A stretch of 64,000 nt of DNA from Dolomedes plantarius. Taxonomy: Eukaryota; Arthropoda; Arachnida; Araneae; Dolomedidae. Each line of letters starts with the position of its first letter. Positions within the stretch are counted from its first letter, which is position 1. Both the position numbers and the translations under genes were made by a program. Of the stretch, positions 32,090 through 44,009 are shown piece after piece. The stretch is taken from assembly GCA_907164885.2 (NCBI GenBank), contig OU015492.1:42259893-42323892 (forward strand). The letters run 5' to 3'. The notes under the pieces are model-generated. The model did not search any database. It saw only the letters and a list, made by a program, of their open reading frames with translations, and had not been told where the DNA came from.

Positions 32090-34832
32090 ATGGAGTGGAG
32101 TAATGATTTCACGTTGAAATTTTTAGAGATCTATCAGAATGAATGTATTATTTGGGATCCTAAGCATCCATTTCATAAAAATAAACAGAAAGTGCACGAT
32201 TCATGGATGAAAATATCGGCCACTTTAAACAGGCCTATTCCTGAATTGAAGGCCAAAAGAAATTCATTAATGTGCACCTTTCGTGGCTATCGTCGCAAGA
32301 AACAAGCCTCAATTTAATCGGGTGCAGTACAAGCCGATATTTACCAGCCAATATGGTTTGCCTATCAAATGATGGAGAATTTCCAGGGGCCTGTGTACAA
32401 CTGCGGATCGACCCTAAATACCGTGGACAATATTAAAGTAAGTAGCCTTTACCTTTGTGAATGCCTAAAATGTTTTATTGAAAAAATATTTCAAAATAAA
32501 CATATAATATTAATATAAATATTTGAAGATAAATTAAGGGGGTAGGGTCACGATCCAGATTCCCTATGAAAATAACTCATTTTTAAGAAAAATTTAAAAA
32601 AAAATTCTATTGAATATAAGTTTCTAATTTTTTAACTATATATTGACTGACGAATATTACATATTTTAACCAGAGCTTTTATAATTTAAATACCTTGTTA
32701 ATTTTTTAAAAATATATAACTTCTACTATATGTATTTTTTTTCAGAAACACCAAAATTACGTCGTTTTATGTTACTAAATTACTATAAATTAATGTTTCT
32801 ATAAATCCCCTTAAGAATATATATATATATATGTGTGTGTGTGTGCACGTGAGTAATTAGTATGATTTTTAATCTGATTTTCTTTAGTTTATATATTTAA
32901 TTTTGCTTAATATATTTATACTTAGCATATTTATACATATATATATATATATATATAGCATAATATATAATATATGTACAATAAATTGAAATACACGTGC
33001 AAAAGTTTTTTGCACGTGAGAAATTAGTATGATTTTTTAATCTGATTTTCTTTAGTTTATATATTTTATTTTTACTTAATATATTGATACATAGCATATT
33101 TATAGCATATTAGTTAGATTTTGCAAGTAGGAATGAAAAATCAGCGATAAGCATGCTTTTTTTCCAAGAAGAAAGACTTTTTTTAATTACAAACTCGGAT
33201 TATTACAACATTTTTAATTATAACATAGGATTGAAACACAGCTAATATTTTGAAAAAAATTCTAATATTTTAACAAGGTTATGAACCTTTTTTTTTATTG
33301 GAACTGTTCAATTATTTACCGTCGTGTTTTGACGGGTACTATCTAGGGTAATTTAATAAAAATTTTATTCTGGAATGAGGTTAAGAAAAATCAGTGAAAC
33401 ATGATTGGTTGCCATTATAGTTTTATTTGTGATATAATTACAATAACATATAGAATTATATACATAATTAAGGGCCTATGACCTATTGTAAAAATAATCA
33501 GCAAATTCATCTCTTATCTCTAAAGCGCTTAATTTGGCCCGTCTACCTTTGTTTGGTAAAGGTTTTAGAGCTGAATTCTCAGATACATTTTGTCTCCAAG
33601 AGCCTTTTTGTACTACTACACCATCAACTACAGTGTCAAACATTCCTGGAGGTGTGTACATATTTCTTGATGTCTCTCTTCGCCGTAAGAAATTGTGTAG
33701 TAATATACAAGACAATGTGACACGTGTTGCCTTTTCAGGTTGAAGTGGCATAAGTTTTTTAAAGATTCTAAAAACATTAGACAATACACCAAACACGTTT
33801 TCCACAATAACACGTGAACTTGATAGTCTATAATTAAAAGTTCGTTGTAAAGTATCCCTACCATAATTCCCTGGATAAGGCTTCATCACGTGTGTACTTA
33901 AGGCAAATGCCCCATCGCCAATGAAAACATAAGGCACATTGTTTTGTTTTCCGGGTAGGGGACAGTCAGGCGGTAAATTCATATCTTCTTTAACAATTTT
34001 GCTCCAAAGCAGACTATTTTTGAATACTCCTCCGTCACTGATTCGTCCTGGAGCAGCAATATCAGCAAATATGAAATTGTATTTGCTATCAATTAAAGCT
34101 AATAGTACAATACTGAATGCATTTTTATAATTATAATATTGAGAGGCACTGCCTATTGGACTTTCGAGCATTATGTGTTTGCCATCTATTGCACCTACAC
34201 AATGTGGAAAGTTTCCTCGAAATCCTTCTTCTATTGCCTTCTATTCTTCTGGTGTCTCCGGCATCTGGAAATAAATTAAAATTAGATAACTTTTGAGAAT
34301 ATTTTGAATTAGGTTCATTGCATTCCTGAACTAAGGTAGCAAAATTATTATTATAATTGAATAATTATCACTTTTGTTACAGGCATTAAACCCTCAACCT
34401 GAGGAACCCTCAGCCAAAGACTCTGATGATGACCCTTTGAGCCAAGAAGTGGTATCCTCACAAAATGATTGGAATGAACTGGAAAACACCAATATCATGC
34501 CGAAGTCAAGTCAACGACAAAAGCGACGCAGGATAGTGCACGAAATCGATGCAACACAATATAAAATACACAAAACTTTCGAAGGAATTAAAAATATACT
34601 TTCCTCGAAGCAACCAGAAGATGACGAATGCGATCTGTATGAGAAATTGATAGCAAAAAAACTAAGAGCCTATCCCCCCCAAGAAAGACCGTACATCATG
34701 CACCAATTAGATGGGTTGCTGTTAAAAATAGCACCACCTTCTCCACCTATCATACCTATCCCGAATAGGTCATCAACACCGAATAGCAACACCTCATCTG
34801 TGAATTATGCAAAAATTGACGATTTATTATAA
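32090..34832 (+). pseudogene. Harbinger MADF-domain DNA-binding protein gene, one nonsense codon
   Basis: Harbinger transposition needs a second protein that binds DNA and escorts the nuclease; this is that gene. Exon 1 (32090-32437) starts MEWSNDFTLKFLEIYQNECI and has the MADF pattern WDPKHPFHKNK, VHDSW, LKAKRNSLMCTFR (residues 1-75). A TAA at 32315-32317 interrupts, but the same frame reads on (SGAVQADIYQPIWFAYQMME) to a GTAAGT donor at 32438. Exon 2 (34383-34832, acceptor TTTTGTTACAG) is phase 0: acidic, then a basic QRQKRRRIV patch, then a proline-rich tail ending KIDDLL. The intron of 1945 bp contains the last exon of the antisense transposase. Confidence 0.8.
32844..33100. repeat. ~169-bp tandem duplication in the MADF intron
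   Basis: CACGTGAGTAATTAGTATGA through TTTATATATT at 32844 recurs (GAGAAATTAG...) at 33014 with minor changes; (TA)n lies between. Confidence 0.75.
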
Positions 34833-35783
34833 TAGTTAAAATGTACCTTAATATAAAAATAAAATTATCTTATTATGTTAGTGCTTACGTACCTTAATTT
34901 CTTCCTTCAAAACGATGTTAATTGCTTGGCAAACCTCGTTGACAATATCCGATATAAGCGAAGTTGAAATCTTGAACAAAAAATGAAGACTTCTGTAGCT
35001 ATCACCAGTAGCTAAAAATCTTAAAGCTACAGCTAAACGAACTTTCGCTGGTATTGGCTTTCTGCAATTAGTTTCTTCTTTTTTAATTATTGGTTCGACT
35101 TTACTCAATAAATAATTAAAATCAGATGGTGACATTCTACAAAAATTTGACAATTCTCCAGAGTCTTCACAAAGCAGTTCTTGAAACATGCTTTCCATAC
35201 TTTGCCTGTAACAAAATAGCAGCAAATAATTTTGTGCAATTATTAATTTGCAGTAGGAACATTTAGTATTTCGAAAAAAATAGTCTTTTTTCAAATTTAA
35301 TATCTTTTTTCAAATTTAAGGGAACGGTGGACCTTTATTTGATCAAAATTCAGGAAATTGATAAGGAAGAATACTGATACTGTTTACAAAGAAACTGGGT
35401 ATGCATTATACAATTCAACTTCATTAAGGTAATTAAATTTGATTTATAACTTATTAAAATGCCCAATTTTGATGAAAATCGGGATCTTTCTATAAATGCG
35501 TAATTTCTAGATTTTCAAGTATTTGAAAAATGCTCCTTGCATCATAATTTTTGACTAAACTTTATAAAATTTATAATAAAGACTTGTCTAATACATAAAA
35601 ATTAAGTTATGTATCCATTTCAGGTTTCGACATCATTTAGATTATCAAAGTTTAACATAAGTGTAGTAGTTAATATAAGTGTAGAATTTTAAAAACAATA
35701 ATAACAATTTCAACTTTTAAAATATAAAATTTCTTTTAAATATTTATAAAATTTTATAAGGTGTTTGATATAGTAATACTTTA

Positions 35784-35828
<45 letters not shown>

Positions 35829-35969
35829 TCCATATATGAGGTAAAAATAAAAAAAAACCTTTTTAATATCCACCTTCCTCTTAATAATAATTAAAAAGAC
35901 ATGTACTTACATGGTTCTGTTACGATGACACGCTAACATCCACCATCGTCTGCGGCGACGTTTTTCCAT
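33476..35969 (-). pseudogene. PIF/Harbinger transposase (HARBI1-like nuclease), one nonsense codon
   Basis: DDE-family nuclease that cuts Harbinger ends. Three exons on the minus strand: exon 1 35969-35911 (ATG, MEKRRRRRWWMLACHRNRT), exon 2 35205-34893 (ESMFQELLCED ... MSPSDFNYLLSKVEPIIKK ... KVRLAVALRFLATGDSYRSL), exon 3 34264-33476. Junctions are GT-AG (donors GTAAGT and GTACGT; acceptors GTTACAG and TTTCCAG) and stay in frame. Exon 3 has CVGAIDGKHI, ADIAAPGRISDGGVF, GDGAF and VENVFG, which hold the catalytic acidic residues, then LLHNFLRRRE. The only visible lesion is TAG at 34243-34241, a position normally Trp. Without it the product would be about 386 residues, a usual full length. Confidence 0.88.
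35796..35821. repeat. (TA)n microsatellite
   Basis: Short TA tract in transposase intron 1. Confidence 0.85.
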
Positions 35970-36107
35970 TTTTTACGCATAATATCAAGATCGTTAGACA
36001 AACTTAGCAAATGCAGGGCGGAGAGCGCCAAGTCCTTCTCCATACTGGCTAGACGCAAGCACCAAAGACAACAACCGAAACTAGAACCGAAAGAAAGTGA
36101 ATGAACC

Positions 36108-37128
36108 CCTGGAGCGGGAAAGGGGGGTGGTTCTAAATACCGTGTCTAATGTTACCGTGACTAATGTTGACAGGAGAGTCGGGGAGAGAACTCTGTCCAA
36201 TGTGAATGCACCATGATAGGTGCTTCAGAACTGCATGTTTGTGAGACGGAGAAGTCAAAACCGTCAAAGGCCAACTCATCTGCTTTTAGCAACGTGGTAG
36301 ATAAGTACAATGTTCCCAACGTTACGTACAATAAATGTGCGACTTCACTCCGTGAGTATGTGAAAACCGCTGCGGAAACCAAGTGACGAATCACAAAATT
36401 TAAAGACTCTGTGCGTTGAATTACATGCTAAAATAGAGGAGAAAAATACTACGATTTTGTTGCTGAAGGAAGAAGTGGTAAAATCAAATGCCGTTGTGAA
36501 TTATGTGTCTAAGGAAAGTGATTCGGTCCTACAGAATGGGTCACAAGCGCAAAATGATCGCAATGAATGCGTAGTATTTGAGACAAACTACAATAAAAGA
36601 AAAAAAACTGTAACTGATAGACTTAACATTGCTTAAACTCTGTGTTTCAGGTAACTCAAGGGTCAAAGTTGTCGACGCTGACAATTTGTCCAGACTGATG
36701 GAGGACTAAAATATTGCACCAGAGACTGTTCCTGATCATAAACTGTGCCATTATAAACTGTTCCTGAACACTGACTTTTCATTGAAAATTTTTTAATTAA
36801 TCGTTTTATTTTCTTGCTAAGCATTTTAGATATGAAAGTCAATATTTTGGTATACTAAGTTAATTCTTTTAACTTATTTATCTAGCTATAATTATTTCTT
36901 TTGTATATGTTTTGAGTTTTTTTTTTTTTTTATTCTGCATGTAGTAAGATTAGATGAATATCTAGCTAAGTATATTTTTTTTTAGTCAACATTATATAAT
37001 CGAGCAGGTAAAAGTGATTTGTCGTATTATGTACGTTACCTGATAATAGTAGTTAAGACGTGGTTCGCCTGTCACTTAAGTTTCAGATTAAGATTATTTG
37101 AAGTATAATCCCAATCTTGAGGGGAGGG
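36108..37128 (+). other. 3' interior of the LTR element
   Basis: A broken plus-strand frame at about 36400-36640 (LCVELHAKIEEKNTTILLLK) resembles the charged style of the 31352 ORF and may be its far end beyond the Harbinger insertion. It ends at the polypurine tract before the right LTR. No RT or integrase. Confidence 0.4.
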
Positions 37129-37531
37129 TGTAGAGACAGGCGAGTCACTATAACAAGGAATAACGCCCCCTATCGTAGGGGAAGGAGTACTACGCAGAAC
37201 GCTGGGGGTGATTGCAGACTCCAAACGTATCTGATAAGCTGTCACGGAGAACGACGGAGGTGATTGCAGACTCCGGTCGTGTCTTATATATTTTTAGAGA
37301 GAAAAGTTCGGAGGTGATTGCAGGCTCCGTATCTGGTATTTGCTTCAGAGCGTTGAGGTTATGATAATAATTTGTTCCTGTAAATAGTATTCTTCTCCTA
37401 CTGTTATATACTATATCGTCTCCTGTACTTGTCCGTGCTGTGCTCTGTTTTATAATAAACTATATGGTTTAAAAAAAGAGCTGGTTCTAGTTTGATAAAA
37501 AAGAAGGTCTTTCAACTCGACATCCGTCACA
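37129..37531 (+). repeat. Right LTR
   Basis: Nearly identical to 29925-30329 (a few substitutions and one small deletion in the third motif copy). Followed by AGTAC, the target duplication. Confidence 0.9.
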
Positions 37532-37644
37532 AGTACATTCTCCAACCCCACAGTTATCAGCTCTACTCAAATATAAGAAAGTGTGACAGGTATGTCTTTG
37601 CTCATAATTTCTGATATTATATATACAATTACGACCCACTTCAC

Positions 37645-37646
37645 CA

Positions 37647-37707
<61 letters not shown>
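37645..37707. repeat. (TA)n microsatellite
   Basis: About 60 bp of pure TA. Confidence 0.9.
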
Positions 37708-37708
<1 letters not shown>

Positions 37709-37717
37709 TCTCGTATA

Positions 37718-37837
37718 TTTAAAGTAGAGTATATATGTAATATAAAGGAACAACAGACAGGCTTTCCAGTATCTTTAGCCATAACTAGGCGAAATTTATA
37801 ACAAATTGTGACAAAATCCAATTTCTAGAAATCGAAC
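37718..37837 (+). repeat. Second copy of the DNA flanking the gypsy pol
   Basis: About 115 bp (TATTTAAAGTAGAGTATATA ... GGCTTTCCAGTATCTTTAGC ... AATTTCTAGAAATC) match 21770-21889, just upstream of the gypsy RT, at roughly 95% by eye. Both copies follow a (TA)n tract. Confidence 0.75.
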
Positions 37838-38838
37838 CAATCACAAATTATTACTTAATAAACACTAGAAAGATCATCATAACTTCAAACGACGATTGTT
37901 ATTTTTTATGGCAACATTTTTATAGTTAATCTGATAACGCTAGATTTGTCCGTTCACGAAGTTGGGAATGAGTCGAGTGTTTTGACACCACACCAAGTAG
38001 CTATTATGTTTTTATAGCACAAAACAAATTGTGTAATTTCAGATTAATGTGCCACGCACTGTTAAAATTGAAATAGAACTTTGTCTGACACTGTTATCAT
38101 TACATCTACTGAATGAAATTCATTCTGAAATATCATCACATAAAAACAAAAAGTCATCACTCCTATTGGTATACATGACTATGCGAAAAGATTACAATCG
38201 AAGTCTCATTGTTTTTAAGCATTACGAACTTATGCAACTAGTGTAGTTGTATCAGAACAGCGCAATTCATAAGAAGCATTAAAAGAAATCATATATCACT
38301 TGACTAGATCATAGCAGGTGTCCAAAGACGGATAATGCATGACGTATTGGGAAATCATAATACGTCAAACATAATACGACATTCCAGCATACATTAGTAC
38401 AAATATTTAAAACCTTAAATGGTTCTCTATAATAGCTGCATTTTCGAACAAAATCAGAACTTACATGGAAACGCAGCAGTTTTAAACTGTTCTATCAAAA
38501 GCAAAAAAGAGGGGCGATATTTTCCGTAAAAGATCTTATTTAAAAAACGAAAACTTTATCAATCACTCTAAATTATAAGCTCGTCTGAGGTGAAACTAAA
38601 TAAGCAGAGTGACATCCTAATGAGATATATTTGAGCATGACTAATTCTAGCACGCGAAAAAAATCATTATACGTTTATTACACTTAGACGCATTGGCGGT
38701 TCCAAGGGGGACAATAGGGGCAATTTCCCCCCTCCCCCAAAAAGAAGCCCGGCGTATTTTTTTTTCCATAGCCTAAAATTATATAATGGTAGACCTAATA
38801 CTAAATGAGTTTAAATTTAAAATGAGACGATATTTATT
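37838..38838. other. Intergenic stretch
   Basis: No gene or recognised repeat. Confidence 0.5.
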
Positions 38839-38839
38839 T

Positions 38840-38876
<37 letters not shown>

Positions 38877-39240
38877 GCTTGTCTGTTTGTCCGCTATAGA
38901 ATCATAGACTGTTCCGCCCACCGGGACCAAATTCGGCACAGTTAATGTTTAGGAACCGAGAAACTTAAATCAGGAAAAACGAAATTTGGGGCTCAATTAG
39001 TTTTTTTAATTAATTTTTTAATGATTTTTGTGCCCCTAAGCGCACCTCTTAAATGTGGATACAGCCCCTTCACCACAACCAGTGAAATTCCATACGCGGG
39101 GGAAAAGAGATTTGTTTCGAGGGGTGATTTGGGGGTGGTTTAAGAGTTGGTCTGGGGGTGACGGGGCGGAGGGCGAAGTGTTTATTTTATTTTTCTTACG
39201 TTTAGAGGAGTCGTGAGTCTAAAAAGGTTGAGAACCGCTG
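38839..39240 (+). repeat. Helitron-like 5' leader (tentative)
   Basis: TCTTATATATATA...AAAAGAGCTTGTCTGTTTGTCC followed by ACCGGGACCAAATTCGGCAC resembles the AT-rich TC start and GTCTGT leader of arthropod Helitrons. No CTAG end located. Confidence 0.35.
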
Positions 39241-39281
39241 CTTTATACAATTTTAGACAAGGGCGTTCAGACTAATAGAAC

Positions 39282-39638
39282 TTAATAAAATTTGGAAGAA
39301 AAAAAAAGAAAAAAGTGTGTCCCATTTGGATGATGCGTTACAGACTGCATGTGCTGTGCTATGGTTCGTGATGTGACTGAGCGATCCGTCACTGCCATGC
39401 GCACAATTTGCCTGTCATCACGTGAAGTGGTGCGCTGAGGTGGATGCGATCGAACACGCCGGTCCGTCGTACCCTCCTGCATCCAACGATCACATATCCG
39501 CATTACAGTTGTTTGGTTTCGTCCAACACGACTACCGATTTCCCTGAAAGATAATCCACAATCTCGGTAGGCCACTATCCTTCCTCTGTCGAACTCGGAT
39601 ACTTGATCAAAAGATGATCGCTGTTTTCGACGAGGCAT
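39282..39638 (-). pseudogene. Tc1-like transposase, DNA-binding part only
   Basis: Tc1/mariner transposases bind terminal repeats with two helix-turn-helix motifs and insert at TA. From ATG 39638 the frame gives MPRRKQRSSFDQVSEFDRGR, then FREIGSRVGRNQTTVMRICD (recognition helix) and SVTSRTIAQHMQSVTHH (second HTH), about 100 residues. After that it runs into low-complexity sequence (FFLFFSSK) and no DDE domain follows, so it was truncated. I did not use the upstream extension of the open frame, because the family starts at MPRR-type sequences. A terminal repeat lies upstream at about 39838-39870. Confidence 0.8.
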
Positions 39639-39837
39639 AATTGATAGTTTTTTTGAAAAAACCACAAGAAAAACACAATTGCCGAACTTGAAATCATCGA
39701 ATTCTTCAAGCCTTAAATAGCGCTTTGAAGTGGTGCCACAGGCGCGCGTGATGTGCGTCTGCGCTGAAATTCTAATCATTTGCATATCTCACCTCCGCTA
39801 ATGCATGTTGTAAATTTCATGTTATTTGCATGTTTCC

Positions 39838-39872
39838 TTCAGGGTGTTGCATTTACAGTGGCCAGCAGTGTA
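39838..39872 (-). repeat. Tc1-like terminal repeat
   Basis: Read on the minus strand, TA then CACTGCTGGCCACTGTAAAT, then GCAACACC: a plausible Tc1 end next to its TA target, about 200 bp upstream of the transposase start. The opposite end is missing. Confidence 0.55.
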
Positions 39873-40075
39873 TTTTTGCGTAAAATAAAATATTCTAATA
39901 TTTTGAACCAATCTAAATTTTATTGTAATATTTTGATGTGTTTCAAAAAGCTGTTGTATACCTAATTTATATTTTGTAAATGTTAAAATCTTATCTAAAC
40001 ATTCCAGATTTAATTTATAAGAAATTTAATTGCATTTCCTTAGTATGAAAAATAAATAAATGGAAAATAATTTCT

Positions 40076-40282
40076 TTACTTTTTCTCAATTATTCTAATA
40101 TTTTGAATCTGAGCTGTATGCCACTGAGAAGGAACAGCTCCAGATTCCCTAATCAAGTTGAAGGATCTCAAAACGGTTTTTTTAGCACGATGTCCTAAGT
40201 GTATGAGAAATTCAGGGTGGATACCATCTTCTCCCGGAGATTTGCCATTATTATTGCAGATGTAGTTTTTATTTGACGACAT
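40076..40282 (-). pseudogene. LINE reverse-transcriptase fragment
   Basis: About 68 residues containing NNNGKSPGEDGIHPEFLIHL, then LRSFNLIRESGAVPSQWHTA and QIQNIRIIEKK. This is the N-terminal block of non-LTR reverse transcriptases (K.SPG.DGI.PE.L ... W..A.I..I.K), as in Jockey/CR1/I-type LINEs. No catalytic Y-x-DD box, no other domain and no poly-A tail nearby, so it is a short dead fragment. The clade is not decidable from this length. Confidence 0.75.
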
Positions 40283-40596
40283 AAAAAATTTTTAAGATAG
40301 AATATCCTTGGTGTAATCGTTATAATTATTACAATTTTTGCGTGAGTGAGGAACTTAACCGAATTGGTAAGTGGAAAAAAGTAATAACATCCAATACAGA
40401 CTTCAAATCATTTTTTTTTTTTTTTTACTGCAGATAAAAATTGTTTAATAATTCATAAGTAATTTCTTCTGCAGCAGTTAGACTGTAACTCATTTAACTT
40501 TTTTTTTTGTTGTGATGAAACAACACTAAACGATTTACCCTTATCTTTTTAATACTTGCTTCTGTGTTTGAATTGCATTATTGCAACACATTAGAG

Positions 40597-41189
40597 CAGT
40601 GGTTCCCAACCTTTTTCAGCTGGCGACCCACCTTTCCTTATCGGAATACCTCCACGGTCCATGGAGTAAAAAACCTTATTTGTATCGTATCCCTTCCTTA
40701 TGTATATATAATTTACCATCAAATATATTTATATATATATATATATATATGCTTTTTTGAAGATACAGATTGATTATTGATAAACAATTTGTGTTCCGAT
40801 TTGAAAATGGTTGACAAAATGTAAGCACTTTGCAGCAAAACAGTTATTTATTTAACAATAGATATATGTTTGCAATATATGCAACAAGTGGTCACTAGAC
40901 GATGTCCACAGTAAGACTGAGGTTAGTAAACAATAGTGCTCACGTGGCGTGACCTTCGACAGTGTGGCGGCAGGGGGAGCGGCGTTGCCAAAGTGTGCAC
41001 CACCAGTGTGACTGTGCGAGTCATCTGGGAGGGATGTAGAGGTTCTGTTGTCTGCCCCAGATGCCAAAAATCAAGAACCAAGAAAACAATCAAAACACAA
41101 TTCGATTTTTCTTATCTTTTCTGATAGTTTTAGGATCGAATCGTGACCCACCAGTAACACTTCCGCTACCCACCGGTTGGGAACCGCTG
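40597..41189. mobile_element. hAT-type MITE, 593 bp
   Basis: Ends CAGTGGTTCCCAACC and GGTTGGGAACCGCTG are an inverted pair with one mismatch. The element is flanked by a perfect 8-bp duplication CATTAGAG (40589-40596 and 41190-41197). The 8-bp duplication and CAGNGGTTCCCAA-type ends are standard for hAT elements. No transposase inside; short ORFs in it are not genes. Confidence 0.9.
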
Positions 41190-41197
41190 CATTAGAG

Positions 41198-44009
41198 TAC
41201 GGACATAACTTGATTGGCTTCTAAAAAAAATTTACTTATTCAATGACCCCCCAGCCCCCCCCCCCCCCCCAAAAAAAAAAAAATTGTCATTGAGTGGTGC
41301 TTATCGTTATTGTTTAGGAAATTTATTATGAATGTAAAAGGTTTGGAGTCAATCAAGTGTTTCGAGATTAAAATTTTAAATTTTCAATAAGTGAACTTAA
41401 CCGATACTTATTTAATGACCAAGGTTAAAAAAAAGAGAAGCAATAAAGCCCCATGATTATAAAGCTAATTTTCTTACTTTTTAATCGTTCAGTACTGATT
41501 GTCGTATATTGCCAAATGCTTGTGCTTCCTTATTTTGAAAACTCCGGAATATCCGGAATTATTGAATTATCTGATGCTAGTGAGATACATTTCCCTTCAA
41601 GCCAAATTAGGTTATCAAGGACCCAAATTAGGTTATCAAATAACATTTACACTTATGCCGATATTTGTTGTATAAAATTAAAGGATTAATAACTGAACTT
41701 TTTTTCATCTCAATATGTAGACAGCAAATTCCAGATGGCAATCTTAAAACATTTGCTTTATCGTTTTTTTAAAAATGTATTAAAAGTTCGTTTCCCACAG
41801 TATGTAATGTTTACACTGCACCAAAAGCACAGGTTTCATTGCCAATAAAAGGAATAGTACTAAAGAGAAGAAAAAGAGCATTATCTACACGTTATAGGTA
41901 TTTAAAATTGAAAAAATAGTGAAATTGGCCACAATAGACTTTTTAAAAATTTAAATTTTATTTCACACAATTTAATGGTGATCAAATTCCTATTTAGTCC
42001 AATTTACGAAATTTTGAAAAACAGAAGAGAGAAACAGTGTATGCACCATAATTCTCTAGCCTTTCTTGCAATGACCTTGTTATAAGACTCATATATTTAA
42101 AGAATCTTTTAAATAAATTATTACATTTAACTACTAAACTGTGTCATACAACTTGATTTTTAATTTGTTTGGCCTATTTTGGGAGAAAGAAAAAAAAAGA
42201 AATTGTTCACGAACATGTAATTGACACAGTAAAAATGAGAAAAAAAATTTCAGAGCCATGAGAAAATTTTTGCAATAGTTTGATGGTAAAAAAATTTGAA
42301 CCCCAAGACAATGTAGTATGCTTTTTTCATTAAAAATTATAGCAAGAACGAAAGAGAACTCACAAATTTAAAATAAATTTTTTAATCTTTTTACGACAAA
42401 TATAATAGTATTCTAAGATAACAATAAAGGCAGCTGGTGGTGCAAATACCCCAACATCAACTTGTCTTGCTGCCAGCACCTGCAAAATAATATTAGAATA
42501 TCAGAAAAACTGCAGTTCAAATTTTCACATACTAAAGAGAAACAAAAAAATAATGAAAGATGAAGTCCTTATTTTCTTCTCTAACAAGCATATCTTAGTA
42601 AAAAAGAAAAATTGGAACTCAAGAAAATGTTATAAATCATAAGCATAAAGCACAATATTTGTCTGAAAGGAAAATACTGAACATTGACAATGTTACACAA
42701 TATATTTAATAACAATAGATTCAATAATTTTTGATTTTTGTATCTGTTATACTACAATGAAATTTAAATAGATCTATTTTATTAGATTAATACAATATTA
42801 TTTGGTAGTTTAGCCCCTTAATTTCTTGAAAACAGAAACAAAAACTATTTTGAATGTCGCCTCCAAAATGTGAATTTCACTCACTGCCTAGTAACTGAAT
42901 GTTAAGTTCAATTTTATTACATTTCTTATAACATTACATTATTGTACATTTTAAAACAATACAAAAATTATATCCCCGTAAAATTAAAAGCATATAAGGC
43001 ATTTCAAAATGAAATTCAAGAGTTTAAAATTGAAATTAAAGTTGAAGACAAAAAAAAGTATCACTAAACAAATCATAAGCCAAAAATTAATACTTTATAC
43101 TGTAACTGACATGACACATTTTGTGCATTACATATAAAATTACTCTTGCAGGAATTTAAAGCTTACCAGTATGGTAATGTGAGTGATAATTTACTGGAAC
43201 TATACACCTATTTTGAGAGTAAAAAAAATAAATATTTTAAAAGGTTCTCACACATAATTATTAGACTTCTTAATTGTAAAAAACATAACAAAAAACTCAA
43301 ACAATATTTATATATACATAATCAGCTAATTTCTTAACACACACACATATATATATATATATATTGAGACCTATTTTGCATAGACAAGAGTAATTAGGTA
43401 TAAATACAGAAATTTTCAAAAAAAAAAAATTTCTAGATTAATATTGAGTTGAATATCATTATAAATAAATTTGAATTCTTGTTTCACATAGAAATTAGAA
43501 ACTTTTGTGATCAAGTTACAGCCTCTGAGAAAATACGTTTAGAACTTAACATTTTTGTCTACTTACCTTTTGTTTTTGCATTCAGATCTTAAATAGAACA
43601 AAGCAAAAATATCAAAATATAATGACACTTCATCTAACTAATGCCTCAACTGACTACATAGTATAAGTAATAATCATGCAAGAATTACATTTTAATCTAA
43701 ATTTTTTCTTCATACATATAAAAATATTTCTTAAAGCATAGTATTCATAACTAAATTAACCTAGCAATGGACAGAATTCCACTTTAATTAAAAATATGAA
43801 AACTGCGATTTCAGTGAGAAAAATGAGTCAATATGAAGTATTCCATTCTCTGTTTAAATGAGACAAAATATACAGCACTGAAATTTTCATAAATAGGACT
43901 AAAATAATCTTTATAGTGTTATACCAACAGATAAAACTAGATTATGTTTATTAAGGCCTTGGGGGGGGGGGGGCTAGACATAGAATGATTGAGAATCACT
44001 AGACTAGAG
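41198..44009. other. AT-rich intergenic stretch
   Basis: No gene recognised. Poly-C/poly-A run at 41250-41280 and poly-G run at about 43960-43973. Confidence 0.5.

Larger units (their letters stand above)
32046..36107. mobile_element. PIF/Harbinger DNA transposon, ~4.06 kb
   Basis: GTTCATTCAC at 32046-32055 and its complement GTGAATGAAC at 36098-36107 bracket two Harbinger genes. The similarity continues inward in a looser way (CTTTNG, CTAG, GTTGTCTT on both sides). I take these as the terminal or subterminal inverted repeats; the exact ends and 3-bp target duplication are not resolved. Harbinger elements carry exactly the two genes found here, a DDE nuclease and a MADF/Myb-like DNA-binding partner. 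Confidence 0.75.
29925..37531 (+). mobile_element. Non-autonomous LTR retrotransposon with nested Harbinger
   Basis: Two LTRs of 405 and 403 bp (29925-30329; 37129-37531), highly similar, in direct orientation, both TG...CA. They are flanked by the 5-bp duplication AGTAC (29920-29924; 37532-37536). A purine tract (GAGGGGAGGG) lies immediately before the right LTR. The sequence after the left LTR (ACACGCTCCCATTACG) does not start with the common TGG of a primer-binding site. Only gag-like coding sequence is present, with no RT or integrase, so it depended on another element. About 4 kb of its interior is a later Harbinger insertion. Confidence 0.9.
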
